Positions 57,025 through 64,000 of a stretch of DNA of 64,000 bases are shown piece after piece. The stretch's first letter is position 1, and every line of letters begins with the position of its first letter. This DNA comes from Sporosarcina sp. P2 (GTDB lineage Bacteria; Bacillota; Bacilli; Bacillales_A; Planococcaceae). Where the stretch lies: the NCBI RefSeq assembly GCF_002743255.1, contig NZ_PDYY01000001.1, positions 248,001 to 312,000 on the forward strand, in the 5' to 3' direction. The translations under genes were made by a program, and so were the position numbers. The notes beneath the pieces are model-generated. The model did no database searches. It worked only from the letters and a program-made list of their open reading frames with translations, and was not told where the DNA came from.

Positions 57025-58443
57025 ATGGAAACGACCGAAATGATCATTAACGGAAAGCGACTTGGTGCGGATCTACCGCAAATCGAAGTAGTGAATCCTT
57101 CAACTGGTGAGACAATCGGTGCTGTACCTAAAGGTGGAAAAGCGGAAGCGATGCAAGCTGTAGATGCGGCTTCTGCGGCTTTTTCAGGCTGGGCAGCGTT
57201 GTCTGCATATGAGCGCAGTGCGTATTTAATGAAATGGCATGCGTTGATTGAAAAACATGAACAAAGTGTAGCCGAAATTATGACGACTGAGCAAGGCAAG
57301 CCGTTAGCAGAAGCGCTTGGCGAAATGCGTTATTCAAACGGATACATCAGTTGGTTTGCAGAAGAAGGTAAGCGGATTTACGGTGAGACGATTCCCGCTA
57401 CGCAATTCAATAAGCGATTATTCGTGCAAAAGCAACCAGTCGGCGTCATTGCATCCATTACGCCATGGAACTTTCCAGCCGCAATGATTGCGCGTAAAGT
57501 GGGTCCTGCTCTTGCAGCTGGCTGTACTGTCGTAATGAAACCGGCTTCTCAAACCCCGCTAACTGCGATTCGTTTAATAGAGCTAGCACAAGAAGCAGGT
57601 ATTCCAGACGGTGTGCTGAACATCGTAACGGGCAGTGCGAGTGAAATAGCAGAAGCATGGCAGGAAGACGGTCGTGTGCGCAAGCTGACGTTTACAGGAT
57701 CTACTGAAATCGGTAAAACGTTGATGAAAGGTGCAGCCGATACGATGAAGAAGATTTCATTGGAACTGGGTGGACAAGCACCCGCAATTATTATGGCGGA
57801 TGCAGATCTTGATAAAGCAGTAAACGGTGTCATGGCGGCGAAATTCCGCAATGCGGGACAAACGTGTGTCTGCGCGAACCGTATTTATGTTCATTCATCG
57901 ATTGCTGAAAAATTCACAAAGCGCATTGCAGAAGAAACGGAGAAATTGAAAGTCGGCGACGGTAAAGAAGAAGGTGTCGTAATAGGTCCGTTAATTGACC
58001 AGGATGCGATCGATAAAGTGGACGAACATGTGCAAGACGCGAAATCCAAAGGGGCAACAGTCGTTACTGGCGGTGAACATATCAAAGGTCTATTTTACCA
58101 ACCTACTGTTTTGAAAGATGTAACTGACGATATGCTTTGCATGGAAGAAGAAACATTTGGTCCAGTCTTGCCGATTGCGACGTTTGAGACACAAGAGGAA
58201 GTCATCGAGCGTGCGAATGATACAGTTTTTGGACTTGCAGCATACGTCTTTACGGAGAATATCACACAGGGAATTCAGATGTGTGAAGCGTTGGAATATG
58301 GTATTGTGGGTTTGAATGACGGCTTGCCATCTGCGCCACAAGCACCGTTTGGCGGTTTTAAACAAAGTGGTCTTGGACGTGAAGGTGGACATCAAGGTAT
58401 GGATGAATATCTAGAAGTTAAATATATCTCACTGGGTTTATAA
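57025..58443 (+). CDS. gabD: NAD(P)-dependent succinate-semialdehyde dehydrogenase-type aldehyde dehydrogenase
   Basis: 472 residues. The general-base Glu is in KISLELGGQAPAII and the catalytic Cys in FRNAGQTCVCANRI; the cofactor loop is FTGSTEIGKTLM. The start of the protein (INGKRLGADLPQIEVVNPSTGE) and the VGLNDGLPSAPQAPFGGFKQSG end fit GabD-type enzymes that oxidise succinate semialdehyde, though close relatives act on other semialdehydes. AGGAGAGG precedes the ATG. It is 14 bp after tcdA. Confidence 0.88.
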   Translation: METTEMIINGKRLGADLPQIEVVNPSTGETIGAVPKGGKAEAMQAVDAASAAFSGWAALSAYERSAYLMKWHALIEKHEQSVAEIMTTEQGKPLAEALGEMRYSNGYISWFAEEGKRIYGETIPATQFNKRLFVQKQPVGVIASITPWNFPAAMIARKVGPALAAGCTVVMKPASQTPLTAIRLIELAQEAGIPDGVLNIVTGSASEIAEAWQEDGRVRKLTFTGSTEIGKTLMKGAADTMKKISLELGGQAPAIIMADADLDKAVNGVMAAKFRNAGQTCVCANRIYVHSSIAEKFTKRIAEETEKLKVGDGKEEGVVIGPLIDQDAIDKVDEHVQDAKSKGATVVTGGEHIKGLFYQPTVLKDVTDDMLCMEEETFGPVLPIATFETQEEVIERANDTVFGLAAYVFTENITQGIQMCEALEYGIVGLNDGLPSAPQAPFGGFKQSGLGREGGHQGMDEYLEVKYISLGL

Positions 58444-58497
58444 TTAAAGGAAGCAAAAAGGGAGAACGGTATTCTTCCTTTTTGCTTCTTTAATTGG
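58442..58497. terminator. Bidirectional terminator between convergent genes
   Basis: Long stem AATTAAAGGAAGCAAAAAGG / CCTTTTTGCTTCTTTAATT (one bulge); T-rich on both strands. It serves gabD and the minus-strand gene whose stop it covers. Confidence 0.85.
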
Positions 58498-59032
58498 TTT
58501 GGAATTCGCGTAAAATGCTATTGCCGTCAAGTACTTTAAAATGTGCTGTCATCGTGCGATTTTGTACACTCTCTGCCGCAACGCGATGGCCGAAATCGGG
58601 GATATAGACGCGGTCTAGACCGAAATTCACAATATAATGATCGTTCTGGCGATACTCTCGATCGGTCGTCTGCGCCAGCCAGCCCATTAAATAGACACCT
58701 TTAGCAGGTTTTTTATCGCTTAATGAAACCAATTCAGCGACACCGTCTTTTTGTTCCAATACGCCAAATACTCGTGTCTGACCGAGTTCATCTGGTTTTT
58801 TTAATGTGGTCACTAAACTAGGAGTCATGCGCTCCTTTGGTACTTTTTCGATGTCGTAGCGAAGCATGACATAATTTTCATTAGTATCTTGCTCGGTAAT
58901 GGTTTCTGATTGAAGGTAGATATCCGTGCCGTCTTGAATCGTTGTGAAGTAAGGAATTGTAAGACTAGCTAATAGTAGCAGGGGAACTATGAAGAGTATG
59001 GATATACTGAATTTACTATGTTTGGGTCCCAT
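58490..59032 (-). CDS. GDYXXLXY-type membrane protein
   Basis: About 180 residues. One N-terminal membrane helix (FSISILFIVPLLLLASLTIPYF) is followed by an extracytoplasmic domain with ENYVMLRYDI, the GDYxxLxY family motif (here E-N-Y). The C-terminal half (LMGWLAQTTDREYRQNDHYIVNFGLDRVYIP) also fits. Function unknown. ATG 59032 (MGPKHSKF) follows AGGCGG; a longer frame from 59095 has no site. In many relatives this protein is paired with a DUF2157 membrane protein; none is seen here. Confidence 0.72.
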   Translation of the reverse strand: MGPKHSKFSISILFIVPLLLLASLTIPYFTTIQDGTDIYLQSETITEQDTNENYVMLRYDIEKVPKERMTPSLVTTLKKPDELGQTRVFGVLEQKDGVAELVSLSDKKPAKGVYLMGWLAQTTDREYRQNDHYIVNFGLDRVYIPDFGHRVAAESVQNRTMTAHFKVLDGNSILREFQTN

Positions 59033-59282
59033 TTCGGAGTCACCGCCTATTCTGCAGTTTTCATAAAAAGTGTTCTTCTTATGTACAGATAGCATGTGCA
59101 GTTTATGTGTGTTTTAGTAGTTAATTACCCAGTTTTTTTATTTCGGAAACCTTTCACAATCGTTATGTATACATGGGAGTGGAATGGGTAAGGAGGAGTG
59201 ATGTGCGGTTTTGATGGGGTGTTTAGTAAGGCGCGGAGTCCAAAGTGCAACGCGCCTATCTTATTCACTATTTTCTAACATA

Positions 59283-59322
59283 AAACTGCCGCAACAAGTC
59301 GTAATGACTCTTGCGGCAGTAT
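59283..59322 (-). terminator. Terminator after ilvA
   Basis: On the minus strand ACTGCCGCAA...TTGCGGCAGT (with inner GAGTC/GACTT pairing) is followed by TTTTAT. Confidence 0.8.
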
Positions 59323-59326
59323 TTTA

Positions 59327-60595
59327 TTAAATCAACAATCCAAATAACGAACTATCTTTGTTCACTTCTTTGTAAGGAAAACCGTTCTTTTCCATGCGGG
59401 CAATCAGGCCGTTGTAGTCTTCTTTGTGTTTAATTTCAATTCCGACAAGCCCTGGACCGCTCTCTTTATTGTTCTTCTTCGTATACTCGAACATGGTAAT
59501 ATCATCATCTGGTCCAAGTACACCATCAAGAAACTGGCGTAGTGCACCTGCGCGTTGTGGGAAATCGACGAGGAAATAGTACAGCAAACCTTCGTAAATC
59601 ATCGATTTCTCTTTAATTTCCTGCATTCTACCAATATCGTTGTTTCCACCGCTGATCACACAGACGACGCACTTGCCTTTGATTTCATTTTTATAGAAAT
59701 CGAGTGCTGCAATGGGAAGGGCACCTGCTGGCTCTGCGATGATCGCGTGTTCATTGTATAGATCGAGAATTGCCGTACAAACTTTACCCTCAGGGACACT
59801 GACGATATTTTCAAGATAGTTATTGCAAATGTCGTAATTCAGATTGCCTACGCATTTGACAGCTGCACCATCGACGAATTTATCAATCGTTGCCAACGGT
59901 ACGATCTTTTGCGCGTCGATAGAAGCCTTCATGCTAGCTGCACCTGCTGGCTCTGCACCGATCATCTTCGTATGCGGAGACAAGTTTTTGATGTATGTGC
60001 TAATTCCTGACATCAGTCCACCGCCACCGATACTTGCAAATACGTAATCAATTGGTTCTTCGATATCATTCATGATCTCAACAGCTACTGATCCTTGGCC
60101 TGCAATGATATCCTTGTCATTAAATGGATGAATGAAAATACGCTTTTCTTTTTCCATCAATTCGACCGCGCTTTCGAAACAATCATCGAAGGTATCTCCG
60201 ACTAAAATAATTTCAATGCGATCGCGTCCGAACATTTTCACCATATTGATCTTTTGTTTAGGAGTAGTTTGCGGCATGAAGATCTTGCCGTCAATGTCGA
60301 GTTTTGCACATGCGAACGCTACACCTTGTGCATGGTTTCCTGCACTCGCACAGACAATTCCTTTTTTACGTGCTTCTGTTTCGATGCGTTTCATCTTATA
60401 ATAAGCACCGCGCAATTTAAAGGAACGGACATGTTGCAAATCTTCCCGCTTAATATACACATGGCAGTCATACTTTTCCGATAGACGATCATTTTTCTGT
60501 AAAGGCGTATGAGCTACGACGTCTTTCAGTAGCTGATTAGCGATTAAGATATCTTCAACTTGAACACTTGGAGTTTCCATTTTTTTCACCTTCAT
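59327..60595 (-). CDS. ilvA: Threonine dehydratase (short regulatory-domain type)
   Basis: 422 residues. PLP lysine in HVRSFKLRGAYYKM near residue 60, glycine loop ASIGGGGLMSG near 190 and SGGNND near 315. The C-terminus holds a single ACT-like domain (FLVDFPQRAGALRQFLDGVLGPDDDITMFEY), as in Firmicutes IlvA, shorter than the two-domain E. coli enzyme. It makes 2-oxobutanoate for isoleucine. GGAGG lies 14 bp before the ATG; Met6 (METPS) with AAGGTG is an alternative start. Confidence 0.93.
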   Translation of the reverse strand: MKVKKMETPSVQVEDILIANQLLKDVVAHTPLQKNDRLSEKYDCHVYIKREDLQHVRSFKLRGAYYKMKRIETEARKKGIVCASAGNHAQGVAFACAKLDIDGKIFMPQTTPKQKINMVKMFGRDRIEIILVGDTFDDCFESAVELMEKEKRIFIHPFNDKDIIAGQGSVAVEIMNDIEEPIDYVFASIGGGGLMSGISTYIKNLSPHTKMIGAEPAGAASMKASIDAQKIVPLATIDKFVDGAAVKCVGNLNYDICNNYLENIVSVPEGKVCTAILDLYNEHAIIAEPAGALPIAALDFYKNEIKGKCVVCVISGGNNDIGRMQEIKEKSMIYEGLLYYFLVDFPQRAGALRQFLDGVLGPDDDITMFEYTKKNNKESGPGLVGIEIKHKEDYNGLIARMEKNGFPYKEVNKDSSLFGLLI

Positions 60596-60614
60596 AACTT
60601 ATCATTTAACCTCC

Positions 60615-60644
60615 GTTATTGAGTCAACGTTTACTCATAATAAC
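60615..60644 (-). promoter_or_regulatory. Inverted repeat at the ilvA promoter
   Basis: GTTATTGAGT / ACTCATAATAAC, a near-perfect inverted repeat (2-nt bulge) that overlaps a candidate minus-strand -10 (TATTAT), about 20-50 bp before ilvA. It could be an operator. Confidence 0.4.
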
Positions 60645-60967
60645 ATGAAAAAAACTGAATGAACATATGAAAGTTCTAAATTGCGCATTTACTTTGAGAA
60701 TAGTGACTTTATTTTGAACAATCTGGAAATGTAAGCGATTACTTAATTTGCAAGGACTTTCAATATGTTGGATAGATCAATTTTTATTTTATTTATATAG
60801 CAAGAAAATATATCCATATCCTACAATAGCGTTAAAAAAAATAGTTTCTTGCATTACTTATTCAGTATTCTTTTCAGACCGTACACAACTATGTAGTGTT
60901 TAATTTGCAAACAGAAGGGAAAACTAATGAATAAGGAACTAACAAGCCAGAAAGGAAGCGTTTATTC
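60645..60967. other. AT-rich gap upstream of ilvA
   Basis: About 320 bp with no CDS. It contains the candidate cre site below and long A/T tracts; the right end carries the ribosome site of the small membrane-peptide gene. Confidence 0.5.
60730..60743. promoter_or_regulatory. Candidate cre (CcpA) site upstream of ilvA
   Basis: TGTAAGCGATTACT fits TGWAANCGNTNWCA except at the last base. It lies about 135 bp upstream of ilvA (minus strand). Confidence 0.42.
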
Positions 60968-61078
60968 ATGCAGAAATGGGATAGCAGACCAGAAAAGCCA
61001 GACAATATGCAATGGACGGTGTTCGTTATAACTCTTGTCATCATCGCGGCTGTAATAGTGTATGGAGTGTTGATGTAA
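60968..61078 (+). CDS. Small single-pass membrane peptide (36 residues)
   Basis: ATG 60968 is preceded by AAAGGAAG at 9 bp and ends in TAA. The peptide has a polar N-terminus (MQKWDSRPEKPDNMQW) and one hydrophobic helix (TVFVITLVIIAAVIVYGVLM), the plan of small membrane regulators or YqzM/SpoVM-like peptides; I do not recognise the family. A hairpin terminator follows nine bases later, so this is a self-contained unit. Confidence 0.65.
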   Translation: MQKWDSRPEKPDNMQWTVFVITLVIIAAVIVYGVLM

Positions 61079-61086
61079 AGAAACAA

Positions 61087-61120
61087 AAAATGGTATGTCA
61101 CAATATTGACATACCATTTT
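61087..61120 (+). terminator. Terminator-like hairpin after the small membrane-peptide gene
   Basis: Perfect 14-bp stem AAAATGGTATGTCA / TGACATACCATTTT with loop CAATAT; the right arm ends in T. Confidence 0.75.
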
Positions 61121-61293
61121 GACTTTCATTTTTTGTAATCCCTTCATTCGTCGTGCTCTTTTGGATTCTATCGCAAAATAACACATCTCATCAGAAAAGA
61201 GTGACAAGTCTGACGACTCTGTTATATATTAGTATTAATAAAAGTTGTTGTATCAGTACAGCGAATTAAAAAAACCGAATGGGGGAATGAACG

Positions 61294-61425
61294 ATGAAAA
61301 AGAACACAGAGCAGAAAAGACAAATGGTGGAGAAAGTTTGTACGGAATGTGGGAACCAGTTCAAGGAAAAGCAAGAGTCTGTAATGTACGAATGTGAGCG
61401 TTGTGTCGGACGACATGAACAGTAA
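61294..61425 (+). CDS. Small zinc-ribbon protein (43 residues)
   Basis: ATG 61294 follows GGGGGAA by 6 bp. The 43-residue product has KVCTECGNQF and YECERCVGRH, two CxxC pairs separated by 15 residues, as in a zinc ribbon. The N-terminus is basic (MKKNTEQKRQ). Similar small Cys4 proteins occur widely in Bacillales; the target is unknown. A terminator directly follows. Confidence 0.7.
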   Translation: MKKNTEQKRQMVEKVCTECGNQFKEKQESVMYECERCVGRHEQ

Positions 61426-61427
61426 TA

Positions 61428-61468
61428 AAAAATTCTATGCTCCCTTATATGGGGTATAGAATTTTTTT
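61428..61468 (+). terminator. Terminator after the zinc-ribbon gene
   Basis: Stem AAAAATTCTATGC / GTATAGAATTTTT with inner CCC/GGG pairing, then T. Confidence 0.88.
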
Positions 61469-61611
61469 GTTCTGGGAATCATGTAAAGGAAGCAATTCGC
61501 ATAAGGCAGTGATTTCCTAGCAGAAAAATTTAGGAGTCTGTGTGCATACGGATTATATGTAAGTTTTAACTGAAAAACATCCCAACAGTAACCTAACGAT
61601 ACATCATGTCA

Positions 61612-61640
61612 TTTCACACTCTTATACGATCTGTTAGAAT
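61612..61640 (+). promoter_or_regulatory. Possible promoter for arr
   Basis: -35 TTTCAC, 17-bp spacer, -10 TAGAAT, 67 bp before arr; the -35 is weak. Confidence 0.4.
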
Positions 61641-61707
61641 GAGTAGATAGAGCGGGAGGAGTGAATAAATCACTTGAATGTAATTAACATATATAGGGGG
61701 TATCAGG

Positions 61708-62124
61708 ATGAATGATAAAAGAGATGTCTTAGATAGTGGTCCTTTCTTTCATGGAACTAAAGCAGAACTCAAAGTTGGAGATTTATTAGAACCACAATTT
61801 CTTTCAAATTATCAAGATAAAAAGTCCAATTACATATATTTTACTGCAACATTAGAAGCGGCTAAATGGGGCGCTGAATTAGCAAGATCTAAATCAAAAG
61901 AAAGAATTTATATAGTGGAGCCATTAGCTGATTTTGAAAACGATCCAAACTTAACTGACAAACGATTTCCTGGAAATCCAACACGTTCTTATAGGTCTAA
62001 ATCGCCTTTGAAAATAGTAGCCGAATTAAAGTCATGGGAAAGACATTCCGACGAAGAGATAAATCATATGCTTTCTTCATTACAAGAGTTAAAAGAAGCA
62101 GGCAAAGATGTAATATTGGATTAA
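61708..62124 (+). CDS. arr: Rifampin ADP-ribosyltransferase (Arr)
   Basis: 138 residues, the usual Arr length. The conserved blocks are GPFFHGTKAELKVGDLL, NYIYFTATLEAAKWGAELA, IYIVEPLADFENDPNLTDK and FPGNPTRSYRSKSPLKIV. Arr transfers ADP-ribose from NAD to the 23-hydroxyl of rifamycins, inactivating them. GGGGG is 7 bp before the ATG. The gene is AT-richer than its neighbours and stands alone between terminators, which could reflect transfer; no mobile-element gene adjoins. Confidence 0.93.
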   Translation: MNDKRDVLDSGPFFHGTKAELKVGDLLEPQFLSNYQDKKSNYIYFTATLEAAKWGAELARSKSKERIYIVEPLADFENDPNLTDKRFPGNPTRSYRSKSPLKIVAELKSWERHSDEEINHMLSSLQELKEAGKDVILD

Positions 62125-62171
62125 TCCTTAATATCTCTTAAGGCACATCCCGAAATGAAGCATAAGTAAAA

Positions 62172-62213
62172 GTCTGCGTTCTTTGTATGTAATCGAGAAC
62201 ATGGGCTTTTTTT
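62172..62213 (+). terminator. Terminator after arr
   Basis: Stem with GTTCT / AGAAC core and G-U-rich base (GTCTG / TGGGC), followed by seven T. Confidence 0.65.
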
Positions 62214-62371
62214 ATATCCTGAGAAAGAGCACGTTAACGAAAGGTATTATGCAGAATAAATGACATCCTTAGCCCAAGTTAAAGAACTTCCGATGATTAA
62301 TGTTTTAGAAAAACTGAGAGTGGTATAGAATGATAAGATGTATTAAGTATGTTGGAGAGGAGGATGTGTGT

Positions 62372-62794
62372 ATGGCGTACATTGGTTTATTATTCATCGC
62401 AATCTCAGTATTAATTGTCGCCATCTACCTTTCATTGTTGCTGACGAAGTCTTCGAACTTATTGCTAACAGTTATGGGAACAGTAAAAGGGGTAGAGGCA
62501 GAGCTCGATAAAAGCATTGAGCAGTTATATGGAACCTTAAATGAGACTGAACAACTGGCGACAGATGTTCAAGTGAAACTTGCTGCAACGACACCTTTAT
62601 TTTCTACTATCGAAAATATCGGACGATCAAGCCAGTACTTGAGTGAAGAAGTAAACAAGCGGACAAGACAGTTTGAAGAGGATGGTTCTCTTCCGGGGAC
62701 AGAAAAGTTTGTCCAAGCCATCCAATATGGAGAGTTTGGTGCCCAAGTTTACGAATCATGGCAACGCGGCAAGGAAAGTATAAAAAATACGTAA
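62372..62794 (+). CDS. DUF948 membrane protein
   Basis: About 140 residues: N-terminal membrane helix (IGLLFIAISVLIVAIYLSLLL) followed by an amphipathic helical region (VMGTVKGVEAELDKSIEQLYGTLNETEQLATDVQVKL) and a polar tail, the DUF948 (YtxG) plan. ATG 62372 follows GAGAGGAGG by 8 bp; a 14-residue longer frame has no site. These proteins are stress-induced in Bacillus and may act at the cell envelope. Next gene is a paralogue 19 bp downstream. Confidence 0.82.
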   Translation: MAYIGLLFIAISVLIVAIYLSLLLTKSSNLLLTVMGTVKGVEAELDKSIEQLYGTLNETEQLATDVQVKLAATTPLFSTIENIGRSSQYLSEEVNKRTRQFEEDGSLPGTEKFVQAIQYGEFGAQVYESWQRGKESIKNT

Positions 62795-62813
62795 AAGGAA
62801 ATGAGGGCTGAGA

Positions 62814-63308
62814 ATGGATCTCGTTGGAATTGGCGTCATACTTATCGGTATCGCCTTTGTCATTTTAGCTATCTACTTCGCTAAAGTATTACAACAAGTT
62901 GGAAATATTCTACAGGACGTCGACAAGACAGTAGGAGCGCTTCCGAAACAACTTGACGGTATCTTGGATGAAACAGGAAACCTAATTAAAAACAGTAATG
63001 ATTCACTAGCAGACATTAATACAAAAATTGAGAATCTGACTCCATTGTTCCAAGTAATCGGTGACCTTGGAGAATCTACACACCAACTAACGTCTTCATT
63101 AGTGGACGTGTCTTCGTCTGTTCAACAAAAAGGAGAACACACGGACACATCAGAGCAAAACAAGAAACTAGGTGGCCTCTACGGTTCCGCTATGTTAGGT
63201 TATTATATCTTTAAGAAGCGTAAACTATCTGTGAGTGCGGCGAAGGATCGTGCAGAGCAGGCGGCCCCACGAAAAAAGTTACCAGCACCGGAAAATGCGT
63301 CCTACTAA
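62814..63308 (+). CDS. DUF948 membrane protein, paralogue
   Basis: 164 residues: membrane helix GIGVILIGIAFVILAIYFAKVL, then the family's TVGALPKQLDGILDETGNLI and TPLFQVIGDLGESTHQLTSS. A short GGLYGSAMLGYYIFKKRK hydrophobic segment and a basic tail end the chain. ATG start; operon with the preceding DUF948 gene, then a strong terminator. It shares the TPxFQxxGD segment with the minus-strand gene at the window end. Confidence 0.82.
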   Translation: MDLVGIGVILIGIAFVILAIYFAKVLQQVGNILQDVDKTVGALPKQLDGILDETGNLIKNSNDSLADINTKIENLTPLFQVIGDLGESTHQLTSSLVDVSSSVQQKGEHTDTSEQNKKLGGLYGSAMLGYYIFKKRKLSVSAAKDRAEQAAPRKKLPAPENASY

Positions 63309-63317
63309 GTACTGACA

Positions 63318-63367
63318 AAGACTGAAGGTCAAGCCCAATTGGGCTTGATCTTCAGTCTTTTTTTAGG
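63318..63367 (+). terminator. Terminator after the DUF948 pair
   Basis: Long stem AAAGACTGAAG..CTTCAGTCTTT with inner TCAAGCCC/GGGCTTGA and AATT loop, then T-run. Confidence 0.95.
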
Positions 63368-63378
63368 TTAGGGATGTT

Positions 63379-63510
63379 GTGGAGAATGACTTTGATTGGA
63401 AAGTTAGACAAGAAGTAGATTTGCGCATTAAACTAGATTCGAAGCTGATAGATGACTCTAGTGCTCAGTCAAATGTTCCAATATACAATCAGGCGCAATT
63501 GCGGTATTAG
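63379..63510 (+). pseudogene. Possible gene remnant (43 codons)
   Basis: An open frame starting GTG reads VENDFDWKVRQEVDLRIKLDSKL and ends NQAQLRY before TAG. AGGGA lies close upstream, but it sits just after a terminator with no promoter. Composition looks protein-like rather than random. It may be the tail of a lost gene; no family recognised. Confidence 0.25.
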
Positions 63511-63691
63511 GGAAGGGAGAGTAGTACATTTAAGGAAAAATGCTGAATTAATTTCCCATCTCCTATCCTTTTCATTTGGGCTACTACACTTGCGACAAAT
63601 TTAACAGGAGACAAACGACTTACAAGAGAAAATAAATCGCCTGATTTGCGTGATAATTAGATGGTTAAAAAATGGGTACATAGCATTTAAA

Positions 63692-63728
63692 AGACCACTA
63701 ATTCATATGCGAATTAGTGGTCTGTTTT
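63692..63728. terminator. Bidirectional terminator before the last gene
   Basis: Perfect 13-bp stem AGACCACTAATTC / GAATTAGTGGTCT with loop ATATGC; TTTTA follows on the minus side and GTTTTA on the plus side. Confidence 0.8.
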
Positions 63729-63763
63729 ATGTTTTATATGAGTGGACGGAACAAGTCTTCCAC

Positions 63764-64000
63764 TTACGGGCGCATCTTTTTAAGCTCTTTACGCTGTTGC
63801 ATTAAATAAAACACCAACGTAGCTACTCCATACAACCCTTTATACTCTTTCTCGCGGACGAACTCACTCGCATTCCCTACACGATCCTTAAACCGAATCG
63901 TTGTATCGAGTGCGGCATTCGTCACTTCACGTGAAGCCTCGCCGACATCTCCGACAATCTGAAAGACCGGTGTCACTTCATAAATTTGCTTGTTTACATT
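63764..64000 (-). CDS. DUF948 protein, partial (C-terminal part)
   Basis: The minus-strand frame enters from the window end (NVNKQIYEVTPVFQIVGDVGEAS) and stops at 63764, so the N-terminal membrane helix lies outside. TPVFQIVGDVGEASREV matches TPLFQVIGDLGESTHQL of the DUF948 gene at 62.8 kb, and YKGLYGVATLVFYLMQQRK matches its hydrophobic C-terminal segment. It is a third family member, here on the opposite strand. Confidence 0.8.
   Translation of the reverse strand, partial: NVNKQIYEVTPVFQIVGDVGEASREVTNAALDTTIRFKDRVGNASEFVREKEYKGLYGVATLVFYLMQQRKELKKMRP

Noticed and set aside
62260..62329. 22-codon frame ending ..NVLEKLRVV before the first DUF948 gene
   Set aside because: Too short, no ribosome site, no family features.

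Overview
The window looks like a chromosomal segment of an endospore-forming Bacillota of the order Bacillales, most like Planococcaceae/Caryophanaceae (Sporosarcina-type). The reasons are the gene order, which closely follows the Bacillus subtilis block folC - prepilin peptidase - spoIIB - maf - radC - mreBCD - minCD - spoIVFAB - rplU-prp-rpmA - spo0B - obgE - pheBA - safA - yebC, then ruvAB - queA - tgt - yajC - spoVB - comN - secDF - recJ - apt - relA - dtd - hisS - aspS - 6S RNA - tcdA. Strong AGGAGG ribosome sites, many TTG/GTG starts, extended -10 promoters and moderate-to-low GC also fit. The genus is an inference.

Layout: 0-1.1 kb, two overlapping ATP-grasp (RimK-like) ligase genes on the minus strand. 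1.2-2.4 kb, folC. 2.5-14.7 kb, a complete type IV pilus locus: two prepilin-like proteins, a PilX-like beta-repeat protein, a VanW-like secreted protein, pilB, pilT, pilC, pilA, pilM, pilN, pilO and prepilin peptidase. It occupies the place where B. subtilis has only the peptidase comC. 14.7-22.1 kb, a SpoIIB-like SPOR protein, maf, radC, the cell-shape and division-site genes mreBCD and minCD, and spoIVFA/spoIVFB for sigma-K activation. 22.1-29.9 kb, the L21 leader and rplU-prp-rpmA, spo0B-obgE-pheB-pheA, and the spore-coat gene safA with a kinase-like neighbour and yebC.

30.1-35.1 kb is an accessory segment. It holds a minus-strand operon of TatA, a Tat-exported gluconate-dehydrogenase-type small subunit and a GMC flavoprotein, then a lipoprotein and a divergent NADPH-dependent FMN reductase. 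35.5-44.8 kb carries ruvAB, queA, tgt, yajC, a DUF421 protein, spoVB (minus), comN and fused secDF. 44.8-58.4 kb carries a LapA-like protein, a gene-free repeat-rich kilobase, recJ-apt-relA-dtd, a T-box leader with hisS, aspS, 6S RNA, tcdA and a gabD-type aldehyde dehydrogenase. 58.5-64 kb is mostly accessory: a GDYXXLXY-type membrane protein, ilvA, two small genes too short for usual gene callers, a rifampin ADP-ribosyltransferase (arr) and three DUF948 membrane proteins, the last cut by the window end.

Non-coding structure of note: two loci of a 21-bp-periodic repeat (23.3 and 51.9 kb) whose sequence reads as a 7-residue repeat; GC-rich dispersed palindromic elements at 27.0, 35.2, 53.6 and 53.9 kb; a perfect 22-bp hairpin at 33.6 kb without a U-tract; and diverged duplicated modules at 45.3-46.0 kb. 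No CRISPR array, transposase gene, tRNA or rRNA was seen.
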